From: an uncultured Phascolarctobacterium sp.
Lineage (GTDB): Bacteria; Bacillota; Negativicutes; Acidaminococcales; Acidaminococcaceae
NCBI GenBank assembly: GCA_949295115.1
Contig: CASFJU010000008.1
Span: 31,582-95,581, forward strand
DNA length: 64,000 nucleotides
Reading direction: 5' to 3'
In this document: in pieces, positions 44,230-52,349 of the stretch
How the letters are laid out: every line of letters starts with the position of its first letter
How positions within the stretch are numbered: position 1 is the first letter of the stretch
Position numbers and translations under genes: made by a program
Notes under the pieces: generated by a model
Databases searched by the model: none
Told to the model about the DNA's origin: nothing
Seen by the model: only the letters and a program-made list of their open reading frames with translations

Positions 44230-44940
44230 ATGTTTGCCAAACAAAAAATTTTAGCATTAATACCTGCAAGAGGCGGAAGTAAAGGAATTAAAGATAAAAA
44301 TATTATTCCTTTAGCTGGAAAACCGTTGATTGCGTATAGCATTGAAGCAGCTAAAAAGAGTAAATATATTGATAGTATAGTTGTTACAACTGATAGTGAA
44401 AGAATTGCTGAAGTAGCGAAAGAATATGGCGCAAGAGTACCATTTTTACGTCCGGCTGAATTAGCTGCTGATACAAGTAAAACAATAGATGCTGTTTTAC
44501 ATGCTATAAAAACTTTAAAGTCTATGGACGAAAATTATAATACATTAGTATTATTGCAGCCTACGCAACCTTTAAGAACGGTAGATGATATTGATAAAGC
44601 AATAGAATTATATTATGAAAACGGAGAAAATGGATTAGTTTCAATTTCTCAGGTTGATGACAGTCCGTTGCTTATTCGTTCTATTAATGATGACGGAAAA
44701 TTAGTAAATTTGTTATCTCAAAACAGTACCTGCAGAAGGCAGGATATGCCTGATTACTATAAAGTTAATGGTTGTATTTATATTAATAAGATAGATGAAT
44801 TAAATGAAAATACTAGTTTTAATGATAATAAAGTTCCGTTTATTATGACTAAGGAACATTCTGTCGATATTGATGAGATAAACGATTTGTGGATAGCGGA
44901 GTATTATTTGAAGAAATTAATAAATGAAAATAAAAGATAA
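44230..44940 (+). CDS. neuA: CMP-nonulosonate (acylneuraminate) cytidylyltransferase
   Basis: 236 residues. LIPARGGSKGIKDKNIIPLAGKPLIAYSIE near 7-35 (shown in part as ARGGSKGI.DKN) binds CTP; LLQPTQPLRTVDDI near 103; and MPDYYKVNGCIYI near 171. It activates the sugar made by NeuC and NeuB as the CMP form for transfer. Last gene of the plus-strand nonulosonate operon, ended by a long terminator. Confidence 0.92.
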   Translation: MFAKQKILALIPARGGSKGIKDKNIIPLAGKPLIAYSIEAAKKSKYIDSIVVTTDSERIAEVAKEYGARVPFLRPAELAADTSKTIDAVLHAIKTLKSMDENYNTLVLLQPTQPLRTVDDIDKAIELYYENGENGLVSISQVDDSPLLIRSINDDGKLVNLLSQNSTCRRQDMPDYYKVNGCIYINKIDELNENTSFNDNKVPFIMTKEHSVDIDEINDLWIAEYYLKKLINENKR

Positions 44941-44953
44941 TAAACCAATAAAA

Positions 44954-45002
44954 ACCCCAAAAACAAAGAAGGTGTAAAAACACCTTCTTTGTTTTTGGGG
45001 TT
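44954..45002. terminator. long bidirectional terminator
   Basis: A perfect 22 bp inverted repeat (about 44955-44976 with 44981-45002) with a four-base loop, including A and T runs at the ends. The stop codon of the minus-strand gene at 45001-45003 overlaps its edge. Confidence 0.9.
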
Positions 45003-46245
45003 ATAGTTTATTAAATTTACAATTTATTTCTTCCTCTAATTCATCTAAATTATTTGGAATAATAATATAATTACAATATTTTTTAGAAAATTTACTATAG
45101 AATATTTCTAAATTACGAGCCTTATTGCGCAAAAAAGTATTAGATTTATATAGAAAAATAAATTTAATATTACTAATTTCTTGAAAGCATAATATTTTAT
45201 TTAACACAGAACTTGAATATAGTGTGATCCATATACTGTCATTACAGTTTTGATTTAAACAATATATTTCCCATGGGATAGAAGATTTATTTGATAAATT
45301 TTCTAATAAATAAGGTCTTAGTAAAGTTTTTATATTTTTAGTTCTTGGATGCAGTTTAATATAAAATTTGGCTATTAAATTGCGACTGATTAAAATATTA
45401 ATTAATTCATTTATTATATTTAATTGTGCATTAAATAAATTATCTTTCTTTAGGTGCTTCTTATATGAATTATATAAAAATATTTGCAAAAATTTATTTT
45501 TAAAATATGATGGCATACTTTCAAAAACTTGCTCAAAAAAAATAATTTTATTATTAAGTGGTTGGATGTATTTGTAAGAAAAAATGTAGTTTAGTTTTTC
45601 AATAAAAGATTTATCATAGATAGACATTTTAGGGATTTTTTTAGAAATAATATTTTCAGAATTATTATAATAAGTAACTAAATCAGGCTCGTATAAATAA
45701 GAAAAAATTTTTTGTTTTGGATACATTAGCGAATATTTTTTTACTATATCATCATTTAAGTAAATGCTTAAACCTTCTTCAACTAAATTAATATTTTTAA
45801 TAGCATCATTTTGCGTTAAATAATTTAAACAAAGCCATGAAATTTCGCTTTGACTGCACACATATATATCATCATATAATGATAAATCAATATGTCCACC
45901 GTTAATAATGACATTATCTAAATATTTTTGTTGATTGAATTTATATAAATATTTAAGTTTACAATTTAAATAACTTCCATAACAAGCTTTAATGAAGGAC
46001 TTGTGAATATTAAAATTTTGAAAAAATTTTTTAATACCATCATAACCGGCAGGATTGGTAAAAAAAACATTGTCAAAAATTTGAGATTTTCTAAGATTTT
46101 CTGCAAGTTGATAGGAATCAGTACGTATAGTATCATCTAAAATTATATCAGCAGGTTTATCTTGTAACTCATGCATTTTAATGTTAATTGCATTTATTAA
46201 TGGATATCTTAATGAAATTATAAATAAAGCTTTTTTCATAATCAT
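45001..46245 (-). CDS. candidate sialyltransferase (GT52-like motifs)
   Basis: 414 residues, very AT-rich. No whole-protein family is obvious to me, but the three short motifs shared by bacterial sialyltransferases are present in order and at plausible distances: Glu156-Glu157-Gly158 in NLVEEGLSIYL (the D/E-D/E-G motif), His299-Pro300 in YIKLHPRTK (the HP motif) and Ser344-346 in TLYSSSVLN. The N-terminus MKKALFIISLRYPLINAI is that of a GT-B glycosyltransferase. It converges on the CMP-nonulosonate synthetase gene, so transferring that sugar to the LPS is the most economical role. AGGGAG precedes ATG 46245; ATG 46239 is an alternative. Confidence 0.6.
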   Translation of the reverse strand: MIMKKALFIISLRYPLINAINIKMHELQDKPADIILDDTIRTDSYQLAENLRKSQIFDNVFFTNPAGYDGIKKFFQNFNIHKSFIKACYGSYLNCKLKYLYKFNQQKYLDNVIINGGHIDLSLYDDIYVCSQSEISWLCLNYLTQNDAIKNINLVEEGLSIYLNDDIVKKYSLMYPKQKIFSYLYEPDLVTYYNNSENIISKKIPKMSIYDKSFIEKLNYIFSYKYIQPLNNKIIFFEQVFESMPSYFKNKFLQIFLYNSYKKHLKKDNLFNAQLNIINELINILISRNLIAKFYIKLHPRTKNIKTLLRPYLLENLSNKSSIPWEIYCLNQNCNDSIWITLYSSSVLNKILCFQEISNIKFIFLYKSNTFLRNKARNLEIFYSKFSKKYCNYIIIPNNLDELEEEINCKFNKL

Positions 46246-46271
46246 TTTTACTCCCTGAGTTAATTACTTAT

Positions 46272-47204
46272 TTATTTCATGAATTTTTTAATAAGAAAAG
46301 CCCATTTTAATCGTAGTAGTTGCCTGATTATTGAATGGTTCGTTTTTTTATTTGGTTGAGGCATTTTTGCATTTTTATATTCTGTTTTGCCTAAATATTC
46401 GTAATATCTTTCATTAAAACCTTTATATATTTTATATTCCCATGGTTTGTAGCCTCCGGCATAATGAATTATGCTAATATTATTCAAAGCTTTCAAAGCG
46501 TTTTGGCGCATTATTTTATTTTTAATAATGCTTAAATTCATATTAAAGACCGGAGGTATTACATTCCAACATAATGGTAGTGACGTCCAATTATTCATAA
46601 AAAGATAATTTAAAGCATCCTGATCGTGATGACGGAATTTATGAGTTTGGACTAATTCTATTAATTGGCTGGCGTAATTGTTTTTTCGCCAAAGCATAAC
46701 ATCGATTAGCAAAACTCCTGAATTAAAGTAAGAATATTCTTTTTTCCAATTTAAATTAATTTCTTTTTCACGACATTTACTGGTAGAGGATAAAATACCA
46801 AAATCTTCAGTTGCTGCTACCGGTTTTTGGCACATATCAAGATTCCATAAATTTACGATATCATCTAAAACAATTAAGTCACAATCCAAGTAGATTACTT
46901 TATTTACAGTTTTAGGCAAAATATTTGGTATAGCTAAACGAAAGTAAGCAGCACGTGTTATGCCGCCACTGACGAATACTTGATTTAAACTGTTTTCGGG
47001 TATTTTTACGAAAATAATGTTGCTGTTAAATTGTTTGACTGTATCTTGCAGTTTAGTTTTGTTATCATCATCTATATTGTCATCAATAATATAAAACTTT
47101 ATATTCGATTGCTGTGCGGTATTGCATAGAATTGAAGTAATTGTTACTGCTGCATGTTGAGCATAATTTTTATCAGTAGCTAAAACTATGTTTATTTTAT
47201 CCAT
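46272..47204 (-). CDS. glycosyltransferase family 8 (RfaJ-like)
   Basis: 310 residues. INIVLATDKNYAQHAAVTITSIL near 4-26, AAYFRLAIPNILP near 85, VIYLDCDLIVLDDI with the DxD motif (LDCDL, near 103-107), YFNSGVLLIDVMLWR near 160 and HYAGGYKPWE near 248 are GT8 LPS transferase motifs. Related to, but different from, the GT8 gene at 29956. It is 26 bases upstream of the candidate sialyltransferase and on the same strand, so the two form a minus-strand pair, perhaps acting in sequence. Confidence 0.83.
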   Translation of the reverse strand: MDKINIVLATDKNYAQHAAVTITSILCNTAQQSNIKFYIIDDNIDDDNKTKLQDTVKQFNSNIIFVKIPENSLNQVFVSGGITRAAYFRLAIPNILPKTVNKVIYLDCDLIVLDDIVNLWNLDMCQKPVAATEDFGILSSTSKCREKEINLNWKKEYSYFNSGVLLIDVMLWRKNNYASQLIELVQTHKFRHHDQDALNYLFMNNWTSLPLCWNVIPPVFNMNLSIIKNKIMRQNALKALNNISIIHYAGGYKPWEYKIYKGFNERYYEYLGKTEYKNAKMPQPNKKTNHSIIRQLLRLKWAFLIKKFMK

Positions 47205-47484
47205 TTACATAAGCCTTTCAAAGTAAAATTTGGTTTAATACGAATTATATTTTGATATTGTCGATGATCAGAAGACATAATAAAATTTAAGTTATATTTA
47301 TTATAACATAGCAGATGTCAGCTGAAAACTTAGAATTAATATATTATTAAATGGGAAATAGCTTTTGGGTTGTTTGAACATTTTAAATATATTATAATTA
47401 AATTATTGATAAAAAGATTATATATGTTTGTTTTTATGCATTATTGTTAAGAAAAATAAGACAAGTTTTTTTGGAGGAGTTTAA

Positions 47485-48666
47485 ATGAATAAAATAGAAA
47501 AAGTTTTAGCTGTTATTGTTTGTTTAGCGGTTTGTGTTCAAAGGCTTTCAATGGCAGCTGGCAGTATTTTGTGGGGGGTATCTATTGCGGTATTTTTATA
47601 CTTGTTATATAAACATTACCGTCAAAATGATTTAAATAATTTGTCAGAAAATTGCAATGGATATTATAAAGCGTTTATTATATTTGCTATTTGCGGAATT
47701 CCTGCTATTTTTAGTTCAGAATATTTTGGCGAAAGTCTGCATAAATTTTTGGAAATGTATGTGTATAGGGTGATGCCGTTTTTTATAGTTACTTTATTTA
47801 TTAAAGATATGAAGTGGCTGAAAAATATTTTTTTAATATTTTTGTTTGTTACCGGTATTGATTCTATCGTCGCATTGGCACAAGTATTATTAAATATGAC
47901 GTCAAGAGGATGGGGGTTTGGTGGACATTCTTTAAACTTAGCATCGTTGCTGTGTGTTGTAATACCTATACTTTTAGTTGTTTTATTAGATGACAGATTT
48001 AATAAAAGAACAAAATTGATTTGTAAATTAGTAATATTATTTTGCATAATAGGAGTTTTTGCTGGCAAAAGCCGCGGAGCATGGTTAACACTGGCGATAG
48101 TTTTACCGTTAGTGTCATATAGTTATATTATTAAAAGCAAGAAGGCAATTGCAGGAGCATTGATAGTCTGTTTAATGATAGGTTCTGTTTTTGCAGTATC
48201 AGATACTTACAGAAATAGATTGGTATCCACCATAAATATTACAACCGATTATTCCAATATCGATAGATTGCTTATATGGGAATCAACGGCGAATATGGTT
48301 AAAGATTATCCATTTTTTGGTGTTGGGCTTGATCAATTTAAAAAAGTTTATGATGCAGAATATAAAAATCCAAAACATAAACAAAATTTGCCACATACAC
48401 ATAATAATATGGTGCAAATTGCAGCTGAATCCGGTTTGGTAGGATTGTTTGGATTTTTGTATCTTGCCTGCTATATTTTCTTTAAAAATTTTAATGAATG
48501 GCGAAAAACTAAAAATCCGTATAGTTTGATGATTTGGGGAGCATGGCTTGGATTTATGAGCTTTGGTATGTTTGATTTAACTATTGACCATTCGGCAATA
48601 ACTAAGGCGATGTGGTTTTTATTTGGTTGTATTTTGGTATTTAAGAACAGGAAGTTTTATATTTAA
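47485..48666 (+). CDS. O-antigen ligase family membrane protein (WaaL-like)
   Basis: 393 residues with about ten to twelve membrane helices. The large extracytoplasmic loop contains RLLIWESTANMVKDYPFFGVGLDQFKKVY (shown in part: WESTANM.KD.PFFGVGLDQF) and PHTHNNMVQIAAESGLVGL, the H-x-H-N and E..G patterns of the Wzy_C/O-antigen ligase domain. It would join an undecaprenyl-linked glycan to lipid A-core in the periplasm. TGGAGGAG precedes ATG 47485. As the last gene of the AT-rich locus it marks its right border. Polymerase activity cannot be excluded. Confidence 0.83.
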   Translation: MNKIEKVLAVIVCLAVCVQRLSMAAGSILWGVSIAVFLYLLYKHYRQNDLNNLSENCNGYYKAFIIFAICGIPAIFSSEYFGESLHKFLEMYVYRVMPFFIVTLFIKDMKWLKNIFLIFLFVTGIDSIVALAQVLLNMTSRGWGFGGHSLNLASLLCVVIPILLVVLLDDRFNKRTKLICKLVILFCIIGVFAGKSRGAWLTLAIVLPLVSYSYIIKSKKAIAGALIVCLMIGSVFAVSDTYRNRLVSTINITTDYSNIDRLLIWESTANMVKDYPFFGVGLDQFKKVYDAEYKNPKHKQNLPHTHNNMVQIAAESGLVGLFGFLYLACYIFFKNFNEWRKTKNPYSLMIWGAWLGFMSFGMFDLTIDHSAITKAMWFLFGCILVFKNRKFYI

Positions 48667-48718
48667 TTTATTATAGTTGAAGGTATTTGCATTGCAAATA
48701 TTTGAAAGCGAGCCTACC

Positions 48719-48910
48719 ATGCCATTGAAACTTATTAAAATTATGCTTGCCGGGATGCTGGCGGGACATTTGTTAAAAGCAAACAGGATTCGTTCAACTG
48801 CGCGGTTCAGCCGGGCGGGGTGGGCTATGTTTTTTACAACGGCTAAGTTTTTCTGGCTGGTGTTTAAGTATGCGCGGCAGCGTGAGAAAGAACTGAAAGG
48901 GAAATTTTAA
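48719..48910 (+). CDS. hypothetical small protein
   Basis: 63 residues, with ATG 48719 preferred to an upstream TTG at 48677 that has no ribosome site. One hydrophobic segment at the N-terminus (LIKIMLAGMLAGHLL) and a basic tail. No family recognised. Twelve bases separate it from yaaA, so it may only be a leader gene. A seven-base-stem hairpin (48684-48700) lies just upstream. Confidence 0.45.
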   Translation: MPLKLIKIMLAGMLAGHLLKANRIRSTARFSRAGWAMFFTTAKFFWLVFKYARQREKELKGKF

Positions 48911-48922
48911 AGGACCGAACCT

Positions 48923-49663
48923 ATGCAGATTATAATTTCGCCGGCGAAGAAGATGCGCGTTGATAATGACGATATTGGCGCGGCGTCGCTGCCGGTGTTT
49001 CTGGCTAAAACCGAAGAACTGTTGGCTGCGCTGTGTGCGCTGGATTACAGGGCGCTGCAAAATTTGTGGCAGTGTAACGATGCTATTGCGGAGCTGAATT
49101 ACAACCGCCTGCAAAAGATGGATTTGCGCCGCAATTTGACGCCTGCCGTGTTCAGCTACGACGGTTTGCAGTACCAGCACCTTGCGCCGAATGTTCTGGA
49201 CGAGGCGGCGCTGGCGTATTTGGACAGGCACTTAAAAATTTTGAGCGGCTTTTACGGCATTTTAAAAGCGTTTGACGGTGTTGTGCCTTACCGTTTAGAG
49301 ATGCAGGCGCGTCTGGCATGCGGCGGTGCGAAAAATTTATACGCCTTTTGGGGGCGCAGCCTGTATGACGAGCTGGTGAAAAACGACGGTGAGGTTTTGA
49401 ATTTGGCCAGCAAGGAATACAGCAAGGCGGTTGAGCCGTATCTTGCTGACGGCGTGCGTTTTGTTACCTGCGTTTTCGGCAGTTTGCAAAACGGCAAAAT
49501 TAAGGTTAAGGCGACGGAAGCCAAGATGGCGCGCGGCGAGATGGTGCGCCGTTGTGCGGAAAACAACGTGCAGCACATCGACGATGTTAAAAACTTCACC
49601 GTCAACGGTTATAGCTTTAGCGAAGCTTTATCGACGGACACGGAGTTTGTGTTTTTAAAATAA
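48923..49663 (+). CDS. yaaA: peroxide stress protein YaaA
   Basis: 246 residues, the normal UPF0246 length. IIISPAKKM at the start, AYDG-type FSYDGLQYQHL near 77 and LSGFYGILKAFDGVVPYRLEMQARL near 110 are diagnostic, with the C-terminal FTVNGYSFSEALSTDTEFVF. In E. coli YaaA lowers intracellular iron and oxidative DNA damage after peroxide and binds DNA. Composition returns to the host average here. Confidence 0.92.
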   Translation: MQIIISPAKKMRVDNDDIGAASLPVFLAKTEELLAALCALDYRALQNLWQCNDAIAELNYNRLQKMDLRRNLTPAVFSYDGLQYQHLAPNVLDEAALAYLDRHLKILSGFYGILKAFDGVVPYRLEMQARLACGGAKNLYAFWGRSLYDELVKNDGEVLNLASKEYSKAVEPYLADGVRFVTCVFGSLQNGKIKVKATEAKMARGEMVRRCAENNVQHIDDVKNFTVNGYSFSEALSTDTEFVFLK

Positions 49664-49694
49664 CCTGCAATAAAATATCAGTAAAGTTTAATCT

Positions 49695-49725
49695 GCCTGC
49701 GGCGTGTGCTGCGGGCTTTTTTTAT
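49695..49725 (+). terminator. terminator of yaaA
   Basis: GCCTGCGGC (49695-49703) pairs with GCTGCGGGC (49708-49716), GTGT loop, seven T follow. Confidence 0.82.
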
Positions 49726-50004
49726 TATCCGCGCAAGCGGGAGGATGTTTTATGTGCGGCATATTGGACTGCTGTGAGTTTAATTGTGTTATGCTTTTTT
49801 GCTTGCAGCGTAATGTACTGAAAATAAATTACAAAAATCTGCAAAATGTAAAGATTGTTATACAAAATTTTCTTGACGGAATTGTGAATTTTTGATATTT
49901 TAATATTTATAATGTTACTTTAAAACATTAAAGTGAAAGGCATGAAAATGGTATTTGCCGCTTTGGCGGATGCTGTTTTAGTAATTAAACGAGGAGGAAT
50001 CAAA
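49726..50004. other. gene-free spacer before the M20 peptidase operon
   Basis: AT-rich from about 49840. TTGACG at 49873-49878 is a plausible -35 box; a clear -10 at the right spacing is not evident (TATTTT at 49896-49901 or TATAAT at 49908-49913). A 63-codon frame at 49704-49895 overlaps the yaaA terminator and lacks a ribosome site, so it is not called. Confidence 0.4.
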
Positions 50005-51162
50005 ATGGGTATGAAGGAAAATGCGTTTGCGTTTATCGACGCGCATCGCAGTGAGATGCTGAAAATGTGGGAAGAACTGGTCAGCATAGACAGCGGCTCT
50101 GACTATAAACCCGGTGTTGATAAGGTTGTTGCCAGAGTGGCGGACGTGCTGACGGCGATGGGCGGTAAAACGCGCATTGTTGAGCATGCAAACGCCGGCA
50201 ACGCCGTTGTTAGTGAGTTTGGCGACTGCGCCAATAAGCCGTTTATAGTTTTAACCGGCCATCTGGATACGGTTTTCAGCAATCCGGAGGAAACCAAAAC
50301 CCGCCCCTTTACCATTAAGGACGGCCGTGCTTACGGGCCGGGCGCGCTGGACATGAAGGGCGGTGTTACGCTGGGTATTTTTGGCTTGCAGGCGCTTTTG
50401 GCGGAAGGCTTTGACAAGTACGCGTTTAAGGTTGTGCTGGCGGGCGATGAGGAAACCGGCCACAAGAGCAGCGACCTTGCGGACAGAATGGTGGAAGAAT
50501 TTAAGGGTGCAACTGCTGCTTTTAACTTTGAAACCGGCTTTATGAATGACAATGTTGTTGTGGAGCGCAAGGGCTTTTACCGTTTCAGGCTGGAAACCTT
50601 TGGCCGCAGCGTTCATGCCGGCAATGAGCTGCAAAACGGGCGCAACGCGATTGTGGAGATGGCGCATAAAGCGCTTGAGCTTGACGCGATGACCGATTGG
50701 GAAACCGGCACGACCGTTAATGTGGGCACGATTGAAGGCGGCACGGTTGCCAACGCGGTGCCGGGCTATGCTAAAATGGATGTTGACGTGCGCTACCTCG
50801 ACCCGGCGGACTTTGAAAAGAAGAAAGCACAGTTTAAGGAAGTTGCCAATAAGGTTTTCATTAAGGACGTTACTACGAAGATGACTTCGCTGTCGGGGCT
50901 TGAGCCGATGGTTCGCCTGGACGGCAGCATGAAGCTGTTTGAGGTTTACAAATCTGTTTACGAAGAAAACGGCTTCGGCAAGCCTGAACCGATTATGGTC
51001 GGCGGCGGCAGTGATTCTACCTTTACTACCAAAGCCGGTGTTCCGACAGTTTGCGCCGTAGGCGTAAAAGGCGGCTTAAACCATACGGTTGATGAATTTG
51101 CCGATGTGGAATCGCTGTTTATGCGTGCCAAAGTATTTATCGGCACTGTTTTAAAATTATAA
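50005..51162 (+). CDS. M20 family metallopeptidase 1
   Basis: 385 residues; ATG 50005 follows GAGGAGG at eight bases, the longer frame lacks support. TGHLDTVF near 88 (zinc His and Asp), GPGALDMKGG near 115, AGDEETGH near 153 with the general base Glu, then NFETGF and GGGSDSTFT with a final NHTVDEF, make a complete co-catalytic zinc site of the ArgE/CPG2 type. Such enzymes split N-acyl amino acids or dipeptides. It is a close paralogue of the gene at 52350 and they flank two membrane genes, all on one strand with short gaps. Confidence 0.88.
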   Translation: MGMKENAFAFIDAHRSEMLKMWEELVSIDSGSDYKPGVDKVVARVADVLTAMGGKTRIVEHANAGNAVVSEFGDCANKPFIVLTGHLDTVFSNPEETKTRPFTIKDGRAYGPGALDMKGGVTLGIFGLQALLAEGFDKYAFKVVLAGDEETGHKSSDLADRMVEEFKGATAAFNFETGFMNDNVVVERKGFYRFRLETFGRSVHAGNELQNGRNAIVEMAHKALELDAMTDWETGTTVNVGTIEGGTVANAVPGYAKMDVDVRYLDPADFEKKKAQFKEVANKVFIKDVTTKMTSLSGLEPMVRLDGSMKLFEVYKSVYEENGFGKPEPIMVGGGSDSTFTTKAGVPTVCAVGVKGGLNHTVDEFADVESLFMRAKVFIGTVLKL

Positions 51163-51177
51163 TTAGGGGGGCTTACT

Positions 51178-51843
51178 ATGGCAGAAAAAGATGTAGCTAC
51201 TACTGTTGATGAAAAAGATTATGAACATCATCTGACCTGGCGCGGCTGGCTGTCCTTCGTCGTTATCGCGCTGTCGTTCAGTGGCGTTTTGAAGGATATG
51301 GGCCCGCTCAGCGCGTTTGACTTTACCGTGCTTGTCGGCAAGTTCGGTAAGATTTCCGATACCTTTACCTTTATCGGTAAGGGCGGCATCGGCGCAAGCG
51401 AAGGTTTTATGTTTGCCATTACCCTTATGCCGACCGTTATTTTAGCGTTGGGCTTTGTGCGCGCGGTTGAATCGCAGGGCGCGCTGCTGGCTGCCGAACG
51501 TGTTATCCGTCCGCTTCTGCGTCCGTTGATGGGTTTGCCGGGCTACGTTGGGCTTGCACTTATCAGTAGCTTTACCACCACCGACGTCGGCGCCGTTATT
51601 ACGCGCGACCTTGTGGAAGAAGGCAAAATTACCGACGATGAACGCACGATTTTCGTTGCTTATCAGTATGCGGCTTCCGGCACGCTGGCCAACACCATTA
51701 ACTGCGGCGCGCCGCTGATGCCTATTTCGCTGCTGTCTTTCGGCATTATCTTTATTGTTGAAATTATCGTTAAAATTATCGGCGCCAACATCGTAAGGTT
51801 CTACCTGATGTTCAGGCGTAAAAAAGCTGGAGGTGCTGCATAA
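51178..51843 (+). CDS. YjiH-like nucleoside-recognition domain membrane protein
   Basis: 221 residues with about five membrane helices, including ALISSFTTTDVGAVITRDLVEEG (shown in part: SSFTTTDVGAVITRD) near 121-136, the Gate domain seen in YjiH, SpmA and FeoB. It overlaps the next Gate-domain gene by one base, as the yjiH/yjiG pair of E. coli which neighbours the isoaspartyl dipeptidase iadA. By analogy the pair may carry a peptide-related compound across the membrane for the two peptidases. Confidence 0.8.
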   Translation: MAEKDVATTVDEKDYEHHLTWRGWLSFVVIALSFSGVLKDMGPLSAFDFTVLVGKFGKISDTFTFIGKGGIGASEGFMFAITLMPTVILALGFVRAVESQGALLAAERVIRPLLRPLMGLPGYVGLALISSFTTTDVGAVITRDLVEEGKITDDERTIFVAYQYAASGTLANTINCGAPLMPISLLSFGIIFIVEIIVKIIGANIVRFYLMFRRKKAGGAA

Positions 51844-52331
51844 TGGCTGAAGCTGCTGCTAAAAGAAAAACATTGCTTGAAGAATTTATGGCCGGCTGTA
51901 AAAAAGGCTTTTACATCGGCGTAGAAAATATCATGCCTGCAATGGTGCTGGCTTATTCGCTGATTTTATTCCTTAACCTTACCGGTTTGATGGATTTAAT
52001 CGCATCCGCCGTGGCGCCGGTTATGGCGCTGTTTGGCCTGCCGGGCGCGGCGATTGTGGCACTTATTTCCGCTTTCTTTGCCAAGGCTGCCGGTGCTGCT
52101 ACCGCTGCTTCGCTTTACGCTGAAGGCATTATCAACGCTGCGCAGGCAACCATTTTGTTCCCGGCAACGATTACCATGGGCACTTTGCTCGGACACTTTG
52201 CGCGCTGCGTATTAACCTCCGGCGCAAACCCGAAGCACCATTTGCTGCTTTTGGCAATTCCTGTTATTGACGCATTGATTTCTATGGTTATTGTAAGGAT
52301 TATCCTTAATTTTATGGGCATTTCCTGCTGA
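51843..52331 (+). CDS. YjiG-like nucleoside-recognition domain membrane protein
   Basis: 162 residues, four to five membrane helices. MVLAYSLILFLNLTGLMDLIASAVAPVMALFGLPGAA (shown in part: LNLTGLMD and FGLPG) and FFAKAAGAATAASLYAEG correspond to YjiG/SpmB-like Gate proteins. It starts inside the stop of the YjiH-like gene and lies 18 bases before the second peptidase. Probable second half of the same transporter. Confidence 0.8.
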   Translation: MAEAAAKRKTLLEEFMAGCKKGFYIGVENIMPAMVLAYSLILFLNLTGLMDLIASAVAPVMALFGLPGAAIVALISAFFAKAAGAATAASLYAEGIINAAQATILFPATITMGTLLGHFARCVLTSGANPKHHLLLLAIPVIDALISMVIVRIILNFMGISC

Positions 52332-52349
52332 TAGGAGGCAAATTTAAAA

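Noticed and set aside
49704..49895. 63-codon open frame
   Set aside because: Overlaps the yaaA terminator, has no ribosome site and a Cys-rich composition from chance translation.
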